Source: Eikenella sp963515595 (lineage in GTDB: Bacteria; Pseudomonadota; Gammaproteobacteria; Burkholderiales; Neisseriaceae). Taken from it: DNA of 15,508 nt. The translations under genes and the position numbers were made by a program. This document shows, piece after piece, positions 6,797 to 12,706 of this stretch. Below the pieces are notes generated by a model. That model was not told where the DNA came from. It saw only the letters and a list, made by a program, of their open reading frames with translations, and searched no databases. The DNA lies in contig CAUPYH010000041.1 in assembly GCA_963515595.1 (NCBI GenBank), positions 1 through 15,508 on the forward strand, written 5' to 3'. How positions within the stretch are numbered: position 1 is the first letter of the stretch; each line of letters starts with the position of its first letter.

Positions 6797-6805
6797 TGAT
6801 ACAAT
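6797..6805 (+). promoter_or_regulatory. Extended -10 promoter of xseB-ispA
   Basis: TGATACAAT is a TGn-extended -10, followed by the GC-rich CCCGCCC and located 34 bp before the xseB start. It is the same sequence as at 3692. No good -35 is present; that area is occupied by the DUS at 6769. The leader would be about 25-30 nt without a clear Shine-Dalgarno. Confidence 0.55.
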
Positions 6806-6838
6806 CCCGCCCTTGAATCGAACTGCCGCAAACCCGCC

Positions 6839-7066
6839 ATGACCAAGAAAAAACCGAAAACCTTTGAAGAAGCCGTGAGCCGGCTGGAAGCCATCAACCA
6901 AGCCATGCAGGCCAGCGATATGCCGCTGGAAGACGCGCTGGCCGCCTATCAGGAAGGCAGCGAACTGGTGCGTTTCTGCCAAGCGCGGCTGGCCGAAGTG
7001 GAGCAGAAGCTGCAAGTGCTGGATTCCGGCGTGGAACGCGAGCTGGTGTTGGAACAAGATGAATAA
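6839..7066 (+). CDS. xseB: Exodeoxyribonuclease VII small subunit
   Basis: A 75-aa helical protein matching XseB over its whole length: TFEEAVSRLEAI (8-19), then MPLEDALAAYQEGSELVRFC (28-47) and ARLAEVEQKLQVL (49-61). XseB subunits coat the arms of XseA to form exonuclease VII, which degrades single-stranded DNA in both directions. xseA is not in the window, as is normal. The last 8 bp overlap the start of ispA, a layout also seen in E. coli and many proteobacteria, so the two genes are almost certainly co-transcribed and translationally linked. Confidence 0.95.
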   Translation: MTKKKPKTFEEAVSRLEAINQAMQASDMPLEDALAAYQEGSELVRFCQARLAEVEQKLQVLDSGVERELVLEQDE

Positions 7067-7946
7067 ACCCGATAATTGGCAACAACGCGCCCGCGCCCAA
7101 GCCGAACTCGTGTTGGAGCGCGTGCTGCCTGCAGAAAACAGCCTGCCGCAGCGGCTGCACCAAGCCATGCGCTATGCCGTGCTCGGCGGCGGCAAACGGC
7201 TGCGCCCGCTGCTGGTGCTGGCTGCCGCCGAATTGGGGCAATCCGAAGCCGCCGCTGCCGAGGCCGCCCTGGCCGCCGTGGAGCTGGTGCACGTTTATTC
7301 CCTGGTGCACGACGACATGCCCGCCATGGACAACGACAGCCTGCGCCGCGGCAAACCCACCTGCCACGTCCAATACGACGAAGCCACCGCCCTCTTGGTG
7401 GGCGACGCGCTGCAAACCCTCGCTTTCGACGTGCTCAGCCGCCCCAACGGCCTGCCCGCACAGCGGCAGCTGCAAATGGTGCATACCCTCGCCCGCGCTT
7501 CCGGCAGTCTCGGCATGGCCGGCGGGCAGGCCATCGATTTGCAATCCGTGGGGCAGCGTATCGGCCAGCCCGAATTGGAAACCATGCACCGCCTGAAAAC
7601 CGGCGCCCTCATCCGCGCCGCCGTGGCCTTGGGCGCGCTAAGCTGCCCCGATTTGGACGATGCCGCCCTGACGCGGCTCGACGACTACGCCGCCAAACTC
7701 GGCCTTGCCTTCCAAGTAATCGACGACGTGCTCGATTGCGAGGCTGACACCGCCACCTTGGGCAAAACCGCCGGCAAAGACCAAGAAGCCGACAAGCCCA
7801 CCTATGTCAAACTCATGGGGCTGAATGCCGCCCGCGACTATGCCGAACGGCTCGTGGCTGAAGCGCAGCAAGCCCTGTCCGGCTTCGACGCCCGCGCCGA
7901 CCGCCTGCGCCAACTGGCCGCCTTCGTTACCGAACGGCGAAACTAA
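7059..7946 (+). CDS. ispA: Farnesyl diphosphate synthase
   Basis: A 295-aa soluble prenyltransferase that condenses IPP with DMAPP and then GPP to give farnesyl diphosphate, the precursor of undecaprenyl phosphate and quinone tails. GGGKRLRP (43-50) binds IPP. The first Asp-rich motif is DDMPAMD (85-91), with the two-residue insertion of bacterial FPP synthases. The aromatic Tyr80 lies five residues before it, which limits chain length. The second Asp motif is DDVLD (222-226), and GKTAGKD (235-241) follows. The start overlaps xseB by 8 bp. In E. coli dxs comes next; here it is absent and a DUS hairpin ends the unit, so dxs must be elsewhere. Base composition is markedly GC-rich. Confidence 0.96.
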   Translation: MNKPDNWQQRARAQAELVLERVLPAENSLPQRLHQAMRYAVLGGGKRLRPLLVLAAAELGQSEAAAAEAALAAVELVHVYSLVHDDMPAMDNDSLRRGKPTCHVQYDEATALLVGDALQTLAFDVLSRPNGLPAQRQLQMVHTLARASGSLGMAGGQAIDLQSVGQRIGQPELETMHRLKTGALIRAAVALGALSCPDLDDAALTRLDDYAAKLGLAFQVIDDVLDCEADTATLGKTAGKDQEADKPTYVKLMGLNAARDYAERLVAEAQQALSGFDARADRLRQLAAFVTERRN

Positions 7947-7968
7947 GGGGTTACCGGCCGGAAAAGAG

Positions 7969-8013
7969 AAAGGCTACCTGAAAATCTGCTAAAAGGATTT
8001 TCAGGTAGCCTTT
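7969..8013. terminator. Inverted DUS pair, terminator of xseB-ispA
   Basis: Exact eikDUS copies at 7971-7982 (+) and 8000-8011 (-) sit in an 18-bp stem with a 9-nt loop, followed by TTTAATTT. It begins 22 bp after the ispA stop codon. Confidence 0.88.
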
Positions 8014-8111
8014 AATTTGGCACTAAACCGTGGGGCGGATACTGGTATCCGACAAAATCGTTATGCTGGAAACATCGGGTTCGAGAGTCCGACCCGGTTT
8101 CTGCAATTTGG

Positions 8112-8156
8112 GGCTACCTGAAAATCGGTGCGCCCTTTTTTCGTTTTCAGGTAGCC
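8112..8156. terminator. Inverted DUS pair in spacer
   Basis: GGCTACCTGAAAA (8112-8124) and TTTTCAGGTAGCC (8144-8156) form a 13-bp stem with a 19-nt loop. The right copy is an exact eikDUS (8146-8157); the left one has GGG for AGG at its edge. No gene ends next to it, so its role as a terminator is uncertain. Confidence 0.55.
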
Positions 8157-8233
8157 TGAAACAGCATGGGCTAACTGCCATGCCGATTGCTCAAGCTCAG
8201 TCGTAGAGGCCTACATTGTGGGTTGTTGATCGA

Positions 8234-8302
8234 CTATAAAAAAGGCTACCTGAAACTTTAGCTTCGCAGAAACTTCGCTGCGCTGCGTTTTCAGGTAGCC
8301 TT
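8234..8302. repeat. DUS-flanked mini-element, copy 1; terminator of the transporter gene
   Basis: Exact eikDUS copies at 8243-8254 (+) and 8290-8301 (-) make a 14-bp outer stem around a long loop (8256-8288) that can itself fold (GCAG...CTGC). The flank CTATAAA and the loop strings TTAGC, GCAGAA, TTC and GCTGCG recur in the same order in the element at 14661-14727, so the unit looks like a repeat family rather than two DUS that met by chance. On the minus strand it lies 38 bp past the stop of the dicarboxylate transporter gene and would end its transcript. Confidence 0.65.
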
Positions 8303-8340
8303 CCGTTATGCTTCAACGTTACCGGTGTAAAGCTTTGGGT

Positions 8341-9843
8341 TTACCAGTAACCCATCACTTTCCACCAAACGCCGCCGATGACCACGAAGACAGCGAGGTT
8401 GACCACGCTCATGATGAAGCCTGCTTTCCACCATTCGCCCAAGGTGGTGTAGCCGGAGCCGAAAATCACGGGCGAAGTACCGGTGGCGTAGTGGGTGAGG
8501 GTCATCATGATGCTAGAAGAGGAAGCCAGCAGCAGGGCGTAGAGCATGGGGGGCGCGCCCAGGGCCAGGCCGGCGGCATAGAAGGCGCTGAGCATGGCGG
8601 TGATGTGGGCGGTGGTGCTGGCGAAGATGTAGTGAGCATACATGTAGGCCAGAAGCAGCAGGGTTACCGCGCCAACCCAGCCCATGCCCATGCCGCCGAT
8701 GCCGCTTTCCAAGAGTTTGGAGAGCCAGGCAATCAGGCCGAGCTTGTTGAGGAAGGTGGCCATCATCACCAGGGCGGAGAACCAGGTAACGGTGTCCCAT
8801 GCACCTTTTTCAGTCAGAACATCCTGCCAGGTAAGCACACCGCTGAGCAGCAGCAGGGAGAGGCCGAGGAAGGCGGTAGTGGTGGGGTTGACGGCATAGG
8901 CTTTGCCGAAAATCATGGCCGGAATGCCTGCCCACAGCAGCAGCAGGATGGCAAAAATGCCCAACATGATTTTTTCGCCGCGGTTCATCGGGCCCAGTTC
9001 TTGCAGCTTGTCTTTGGCAAACTGAGAAGCGTTCGGGGTTTCTTTGATTTCGGGCGGGAAGAAGAAATACAGCACCAGCGGCATCAGGAACATGGCCGCC
9101 ACGCCGGGCACAAACATGGCAATGGCCCAAGTGGCCCAGCTCAGATGGATATCGGAGTTGGTGGCTTTGGCGATCAGATCCACGATCAGCGGGTTGGGCG
9201 CGGTGGCGGTGATGAACATGGCAGAGGTAATCGGATTGCTGTGGTAGTTTACCAAGGCCAGGTATTTGCCGATGCGGTTTTGCGTACCTTTTTCCGGGTC
9301 GGAATCGAAGCTGCCCGCAATGGATTTCATAATCGGGTGGATGATGCCGCCGCCGCGCGCAGTATTACTGGGTGTTACCGGGGCGAGAATCAGCTCGGAA
9401 ATGGCCAGGCTGTAGCCGATGCCCAGCGTTTTCTTGCCGAACAAGGAGATAAAGTAGTAGCCGATACGCGCGCCCAGCCCGGTTTTCAAGATGCCGCGCG
9501 AAATCATGATGGAAATACCGATGAGCCAAATCAGCGGGTCGCCGAAGGAACTCAGCGCGTCTTTAATGGCCACGGTGGCCGGATTTTTGATCGGGTTGCC
9601 TTCGGGATCAAGCTCGGGCACGGTTACCTTGGTAATGGCCACCAGCATAATGGCGAGAATCGACAGCGCGCCGATGGGCATGGCTTTGCCGATAATGGCG
9701 GCAATCACGCCCACAAACAGCGCCAACAGATGCCAGGCATTGGGGGTAACGCCCTGCGGCACGGGAATGACAAACCAAATCAACAGCGTCAGCGCAACGG
9801 CCACCGCCATTGGTATGGGTTTAAACCCGAGTTTGTTGTCCAT
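8341..9843 (-). CDS. DASS/SLC13-family dicarboxylate transporter
   Basis: A 500-aa inner-membrane carrier of the divalent anion:Na+ symporter family, in the branch of plant DiT1 and bacterial CitT/TtdT/YbhI-like proteins. About a dozen hydrophobic segments are visible. APVTPSNTARGGGI (154-167) contains the SNT substrate/ion motif. The second repeat has STTAHI (409-414) in place of a canonical SNT, as in this branch, followed by TGTSPVIFGSGY (454-465). YHSNPITSAMFITATAPNP (200-218) is also typical. Substrates in this branch are 2-oxoglutarate, malate, succinate, tartrate or citrate, as Na+ symport or antiport; which one cannot be told. AAGGAG precedes the ATG. Upstream are an extended -10 and two copies of an 11-bp operator-like repeat. 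It ends before a DUS element and stands alone. Confidence 0.92.
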   Translation of the reverse strand: MDNKLGFKPIPMAVAVALTLLIWFVIPVPQGVTPNAWHLLALFVGVIAAIIGKAMPIGALSILAIMLVAITKVTVPELDPEGNPIKNPATVAIKDALSSFGDPLIWLIGISIMISRGILKTGLGARIGYYFISLFGKKTLGIGYSLAISELILAPVTPSNTARGGGIIHPIMKSIAGSFDSDPEKGTQNRIGKYLALVNYHSNPITSAMFITATAPNPLIVDLIAKATNSDIHLSWATWAIAMFVPGVAAMFLMPLVLYFFFPPEIKETPNASQFAKDKLQELGPMNRGEKIMLGIFAILLLLWAGIPAMIFGKAYAVNPTTTAFLGLSLLLLSGVLTWQDVLTEKGAWDTVTWFSALVMMATFLNKLGLIAWLSKLLESGIGGMGMGWVGAVTLLLLAYMYAHYIFASTTAHITAMLSAFYAAGLALGAPPMLYALLLASSSSIMMTLTHYATGTSPVIFGSGYTTLGEWWKAGFIMSVVNLAVFVVIGGVWWKVMGYW

Positions 9844-9882
9844 TTCCTACTCCTTAATTCAAGTTGATGAAAGTACTGCAAC

Positions 9883-9893
9883 CAATGAATTGT
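9883..9893. promoter_or_regulatory. Operator-like repeat, proximal copy
   Basis: CAATGAATTGT, with the half-site palindrome CAAT-GA-ATTG, recurs exactly at 9961-9971. This copy lies just downstream of the predicted -10 of the transporter gene, where a bound repressor would block initiation. No regulator is identified. Confidence 0.45.
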
Positions 9894-9900
9894 CTAGCGC

Positions 9901-9909
9901 ATTTTAGCA
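9901..9909 (-). promoter_or_regulatory. Extended -10 promoter of the dicarboxylate transporter gene
   Basis: TGCTAAAAT on the minus strand is a TGn-extended -10 followed by GCGC. The leader would be about 50 nt. The -35 is poor. The palindrome TTTACGTAAA (9914-9923) fills most of the place where the spacer would be. Confidence 0.5.
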
Positions 9910-9913
9910 GTTT

Positions 9914-9923
9914 TTTACGTAAA
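9914..9923. promoter_or_regulatory. Palindrome within the transporter promoter
   Basis: TTTACGTAAA is a perfect 10-bp palindrome between the expected -35 and -10 elements of the dicarboxylate transporter promoter, a usual place for a repressor site. No known regulator is assigned. Confidence 0.4.
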
Positions 9924-9960
9924 TAGAAGGAATTTACTTTGCTAAAATTTATTGTGGATA

Positions 9961-9971
9961 CAATGAATTGT
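9961..9971. promoter_or_regulatory. Operator-like repeat, distal copy
   Basis: The second exact CAATGAATTGT, 78 bp from the copy at 9883 and upstream of the promoter at about -60. The placement on both sides of the promoter suggests two sites for one regulator. Confidence 0.45.
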
Positions 9972-10016
9972 TGAAATGAAACGAATGCGGAGGCATCGAG
10001 GCGGCGCAAAATGGCA

Positions 10017-10056
10017 AAGGCTACCTGAAAATCGGAGGGGATTTTCAGGTAGCCTT
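10017..10056. terminator. Inverted DUS pair, terminator of the 327-aa gene
   Basis: Exact eikDUS copies at 10018-10029 (+) and 10044-10055 (-) form a 16-bp stem with an 8-nt loop. It lies 16 bp past the stop of the minus-strand gene at 10073. Confidence 0.87.
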
Positions 10057-10072
10057 GATTCGGGGTTGGCTG

Positions 10073-11056
10073 TTATAGCTGCTCTTTTTTCACAGCAGCC
10101 AGGGCGCGGGCGAGGTTGTAGGCCAGTACGTCGTCCACTAGGCGGGGCACTTCATCTAGGAAAGCCTGCTGCATATTCTGCACCATCAGCGCGGTTTGCC
10201 GCTGAAGCGCGGTTTTCACCATGCCGGATACGGCATCGGCCAGATGCGGGCGCAGTTTTTCGGCCAGGCGTTCGAGCAGGACTTGCTCGCTTAGGCAGAG
10301 TATTTTGTGTTGCAGATTGCTAGGCAGGGCATAGGCATTGAGCAACACCACTTTTTCGGCAGCGGCGGCCAGTGCGGCGGTGCCGGGCTTGGCTTGGGCA
10401 TCGTATTCGGGCTGTGCGGCCGCCTCGGCGGCTGCTTCGATTTGTTCGGCTATGTCTTGATCGGGCGTTACCGTGGGTTGTGCGCCGCCCAGCCATACGG
10501 TGGCCTGCTCGACCACGGGCTCGTTACGGCCGACGCGCAGGGAGTTTTGGGCGGCCAGCCAGTCTTCTTGAAACAGGATTTGCAGATTATTCAGCTCGGC
10601 TTCGGAGCTGGCGGTTTGCAGGTTGTGCTGTTGCTGCCAATGCTGGAGATAGGCTTGATAGGCCTGTTTTTGTTCGTCCAGATTCAAGCGGCGGTGGCGA
10701 CTGCCGCTGAGCGCACTGGGGCGCGTGCCGGTGCTGGCGGGTTGTGCGGCAGTTTCGGCCACGGCCACAGACGCGGGAGTGTGAAGCGGTGCGGTGCGGG
10801 GTTCGGCAGTAGGCGCGGCGGCCGGCGCTGGCGTTAGGTTGGCCTCGGCCACCAAGGTGTCGTATAGGAAGGCGGCCGAAGGGTGGCGGTTGGATTGGGC
10901 GGCAGGCGGTTGCTGTGCCTGTTTGGCCAGATGGCGGCGTTTTTGTTGCAGGCGTTCCAGGCCTTTTTCCCAATCTTCGGTGTCTGATGCGGTGGATTGC
11001 GGGGAGGAGGTGTCGTCGTTGAGGGTGAAAACCAGATTATCTTGCGCTTGGGTCAT
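10073..11056 (-). CDS. Hypothetical protein, low-complexity middle and helical C-terminus
   Basis: A 327-aa protein that I do not recognise. Residues 29-48 (WEKGLERLQQKRRHLAKQAQ) are a charged helix with coiled-coil character. Residues 49-115 are rich in Ala, Pro and Thr and probably disordered. Residues 125-175 are Gln-rich and helical, 205-235 Ala-rich, and the C-terminal 80 residues form amphipathic helices (LSEQVLLERLAEKLRPHL at 255-272, ending KKEQL). It has no signal peptide and no membrane segment. A conserved helical tail after a disordered middle recalls PopZ-like or DUF2486-type proteins, but this is only a resemblance. It starts 30 bp from a Correia element, which may supply its promoter (TATACC at 11085-11090), with only a weak Shine-Dalgarno. 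Composition fits a real gene: length, start and a DUS terminator just after the stop. Confidence 0.8.
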   Translation of the reverse strand: MTQAQDNLVFTLNDDTSSPQSTASDTEDWEKGLERLQQKRRHLAKQAQQPPAAQSNRHPSAAFLYDTLVAEANLTPAPAAAPTAEPRTAPLHTPASVAVAETAAQPASTGTRPSALSGSRHRRLNLDEQKQAYQAYLQHWQQQHNLQTASSEAELNNLQILFQEDWLAAQNSLRVGRNEPVVEQATVWLGGAQPTVTPDQDIAEQIEAAAEAAAQPEYDAQAKPGTAALAAAAEKVVLLNAYALPSNLQHKILCLSEQVLLERLAEKLRPHLADAVSGMVKTALQRQTALMVQNMQQAFLDEVPRLVDDVLAYNLARALAAVKKEQL

Positions 11057-11086
11057 GATGGTTTTTCCGAGGAGAGGTTAGCTTGG

Positions 11087-11190
11087 TATAGTGAATTAAC
11101 AAAAACCAGTACAGCGTTGCCTCGCCTTGCCGTACTATCTGTACTGTCTGCGGCTCGCCGCCTTGTCCTGATTTTTGTTAATCCACTATA
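11087..11190 (+). repeat. Correia repeat-enclosed element (CREE/NEMIS), short form, copy 2
   Basis: A 104-bp element in the same orientation as that at 49-153 and almost identical inside, with TATAGTGAATTA at the left end and TTAATCCACTATA at the right. The two ends differ (GTGAATTA against TAATCCAC), and the right end keeps the more common Neisseria form. It lies 30 bp upstream of the 327-aa gene and brings an outward promoter on the other side. Confidence 0.9.
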
Positions 11191-11192
11191 TT
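11163..11192 (+). promoter_or_regulatory. Outward promoter at the right end of the Correia element
   Basis: TTGTCC (11163-11168), an 18-bp spacer and TATATT (11187-11192). The first four bases of the -10 are the end of the Correia element and the last two are host sequence, so the promoter was completed by insertion. Promoters at this place in Correia elements are known in pathogenic Neisseria. It points to the 83-aa gene and ygfZ, but a DUS hairpin at 11198-11239 stands in between. Confidence 0.6.
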
Positions 11193-11197
11193 GACTG

Positions 11198-11239
11198 TTT
11201 CAGGTAGCCTTTCATTGCTCGCCGTGAGGCTACCTGAAA
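11198..11239. terminator. Inverted DUS pair downstream of the Correia promoter
   Basis: Exact eikDUS copies at 11199-11210 (-) and 11227-11238 (+) form a 13-bp stem with a 16-nt loop. It starts six bases after the Correia -10, so it lies at the very beginning of any RNA from that promoter. It may terminate that RNA or become its 5' hairpin. Confidence 0.6.
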
Positions 11240-11311
11240 ACGTAACAGACGATATTATTTCATAAAATATGCTTCTGTGGGTGGCGGCTGTCCAAGCGCC
11301 GGGCTTGAGCT

Positions 11312-11317
11312 TATAAT
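11312..11317 (+). promoter_or_regulatory. Consensus -10 of the 83-aa gene
   Basis: A perfect TATAAT followed by CCGCCCC, 50 bp before the start codon. The -35 is poor. It gives the 83-aa gene, and perhaps ygfZ, a promoter independent of the Correia element. Confidence 0.5.
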
Positions 11318-11366
11318 CCGCCCCGTTGCCCGGCAGCGTGGCCTAGGGGTGGAAAGGGAGAAGGTT

Positions 11367-11618
11367 ATGGAAGAAATCAATCAGAGAATCAGCTATTTGG
11401 AAGAAAGCTGCGAGGCTCTGCGCGTGCAAAACCTGGTGTTGGGCAGCGCGCTGAAAAGCCTACTGCGCAGCCTGCCGCCGGAGATGGCGCAAGATGTGCT
11501 GGAGGCAGTGCGCGCGGGGTTTGATGATGAATTAGCGCGGCTGGAATATTCCGACAGCGCACAAAGCGAGCTGTTCCACGATGCAACTTATGCCTTTTTT
11601 GGCGAGAAGAATTACTGA
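11367..11618 (+). CDS. Small hypothetical protein with N-terminal coiled coil
   Basis: An 83-aa protein that I do not recognise. The first 27 residues (EEINQRISYLEESCEALRVQ and onward) have hydrophobic heptad spacing and should form a short coiled coil. The rest is acidic (LPPEMAQDVLEAVRAGFDDE, then FHDATYAFFGEKNY at the end). There is no membrane segment. The reading frame is open upstream to a GTG at 11277, but ATG 11367 is preferred. It has a strong Shine-Dalgarno (GGGAGAAGG), and the longer form would have to begin upstream of the TATAAT at 11312. Some SlyX proteins have comparable size and a coiled-coil start, but their conserved tail is missing here. ygfZ follows on the same strand after a decayed Correia element. 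Confidence 0.72.
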   Translation: MEEINQRISYLEESCEALRVQNLVLGSALKSLLRSLPPEMAQDVLEAVRAGFDDELARLEYSDSAQSELFHDATYAFFGEKNY

Positions 11619-11632
11619 CTAAATCAGGTGTC

Positions 11633-11710
11633 GTGAATTAGATTTAAATCGAGATAAGGCGGCTGACCGCAGATAGTACAGTCGGGCCAATGCAGTATCG
11701 GTTTAAATTT
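11633..11710 (-). repeat. Decayed Correia element
   Basis: In reverse orientation, this 78-bp stretch follows the copies at 49 and 11087 with many changes: GTGAATTA, ATTTAAATC, AAGGCGGC, CCGCAGA-AGTACA and GCAGTA-CGGTTTAAATTT occur in the right order. About 17 bp of the middle and the outer ends are missing. It lies between the 83-aa gene and ygfZ and could no longer form the full hairpin. The alignment was done by eye. Confidence 0.7.
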
Positions 11711-11736
11711 CGTTTGCTAAAACACAGGAGAAAACC

Positions 11737-12588
11737 ATGCACACACTTTGCAAACTGCCCTTTTTCGGCGTGGCGGAGGTGAGCGGCGCTGATGCCGCCG
11801 AATTTCTGCACAGCCAGCTTTCCAACCACATTTTAGATTTGCAGCCGGGCGAGGCTTGTTTCGCCACCTACAATTCGCCGCGTGGTCGGGTGTTGGCCAA
11901 TATGCTGGTGTTGCGCCGTGCCGACCGTTTCCTGCTGGTGATGGCGGCGGATTTGCTGGAAGCCACGATAAAGCGGCTGCGGATGTTTGTGCTACGCAGC
12001 AAAACGGTGTTCCACACCGACAGCGCCTGGCAGGTGTACGGCCAAAGCGGTGCGGATACGGGCGCGGATGCCGCCGCGCTCAAATTTGTCGCCGAAGAAG
12101 GCGATAACGGGCTGATTACGCTGGTTTTGGCCGGTGGCAACCGCATCTTGCTCAGCTCCGTGCCGCTGCCCGATGCCGACCACCCTGCCGAAGCCTGGCA
12201 GGCTGCTGAAATTTTGCAGGGGCGGCCGTGGATTTCGCAGCCCACCGTGGAAAGCTGTGTGGCGCAAATGCTGAATCAGCACCTGCTTGGCGGCGTACAT
12301 TTCAAAAAAGGCTGCTATCCGGGGCAGGAAATCATCGCCCGCGCGCAGTATCGCGGCCAAGTACGGCGCGGCATGGCGGTGTGCCGCAGCGCCATGCCTG
12401 TAGCCGTGGGCAGCAAGGTGGAGGCCGATGGCGAGGAAGTGGGGATTGTGATCAACAGTGCGGCGCATGACGGGGCTTTTGTGTTGCTGGCGGTTATCAA
12501 GCACGGCGCGGCAGGTAAGGCCTTGCAGGCCGGCGGGCAGGCTTTGCAAACGCTGAAGTTGTTGTTTGAAACGGAAGCGGATGAATGA
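11737..12588 (+). CDS. ygfZ: YgfZ/GcvT-fold protein for iron-sulfur cluster maintenance
   Basis: A 283-aa folate-binding protein of the YgfZ family, related in fold to the glycine-cleavage T protein. The family motif KGCYPGQE (191-198), with conserved Cys193, is intact, preceded by LLGGVHFK and followed by IIARAQYRGQVRRG. The N-terminal half shows SNHILDLQPGEACFATYNSP (29-48) and RGRVLANMLVLRR (49-61), also typical. E. coli YgfZ helps keep certain Fe-S enzymes active, including MiaB, in a folate-dependent way. The start is supported by AGGAG seven bases upstream. No promoter of its own is clear, so it may be read from that of the 83-aa gene. It faces a lipoprotein gene across a DUS hairpin. 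Confidence 0.94.
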   Translation: MHTLCKLPFFGVAEVSGADAAEFLHSQLSNHILDLQPGEACFATYNSPRGRVLANMLVLRRADRFLLVMAADLLEATIKRLRMFVLRSKTVFHTDSAWQVYGQSGADTGADAAALKFVAEEGDNGLITLVLAGGNRILLSSVPLPDADHPAEAWQAAEILQGRPWISQPTVESCVAQMLNQHLLGGVHFKKGCYPGQEIIARAQYRGQVRRGMAVCRSAMPVAVGSKVEADGEEVGIVINSAAHDGAFVLLAVIKHGAAGKALQAGGQALQTLKLLFETEADE

Positions 12589-12621
12589 GATAGCCGCCTG
12601 CCGGATTAAAGCGTAATAAGA

Positions 12622-12656
12622 AACAGGCTACCTGAAAAAGTTTCAGGTAGCCTGTT
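12622..12656. terminator. Inverted DUS pair, bidirectional terminator
   Basis: Exact eikDUS copies at 12625-12636 (+) and 12642-12653 (-) lie in a perfect 16-bp stem with a 3-nt loop, between the convergent ygfZ and lipoprotein genes. Confidence 0.88.
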
Positions 12657-12706
12657 GTGTTACTGCTTTGCTGAATTGCACAGCAAAAGCGTTTCAGCCA
12701 GATTGA

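Larger units (their letters stand above)
7947..8340. other. Gene-free DUS-rich spacer
   Basis: These 394 bp lie between the convergent ispA and dicarboxylate transporter genes. No protein-like frame is seen. They contain three inverted DUS arrangements (7969-8013, 8112-8156, 8234-8302), a 6-bp hairpin (GGATAC/GTATCC at 8037-8050) and a GC-rich hairpin with a T-arm-like look (8076-8096). Nothing else is recognised. Two terminators would suffice here, so the middle part (8014-8240) may be a remnant or may encode a short RNA. Confidence 0.6.
11057..11366. other. Intergenic region with Correia element and promoters
   Basis: These 310 bp lie between the divergent 327-aa and 83-aa genes. They contain a Correia element (11087-11190), its outward promoter (11163-11192), an inverted DUS pair (11198-11239) and a -10 element for the 83-aa gene (11312-11317). 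No further gene is seen. Confidence 0.6.

Noticed and set aside
8076..8096. A tRNA T-arm-like hairpin (contains GGTTCGA)
   Set aside because: The loop would be 11 nt instead of 7, and no acceptor, D or anticodon arm is found around it. It is kept only as an unexplained hairpin.
7947..8340. CRISPR array or insertion sequence in the repeat-rich spacer
   Set aside because: The repeats are the uptake sequence in inverted pairs with irregular spacing. There are no regular direct repeats with unique spacers, and no transposase.
8308..9867. A 519-codon open frame opposite the dicarboxylate transporter gene
   Set aside because: Same explanation: composition of the opposite strand is His/Gln/Gly-rich without domain signatures, and the minus-strand frame is an unmistakable DASS carrier.
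11277..11366. A longer form of the 83-aa protein starting at GTG 11277
   Set aside because: It would begin upstream of the best -10 element, has no Shine-Dalgarno, and the ATG at 11367 has a strong one.
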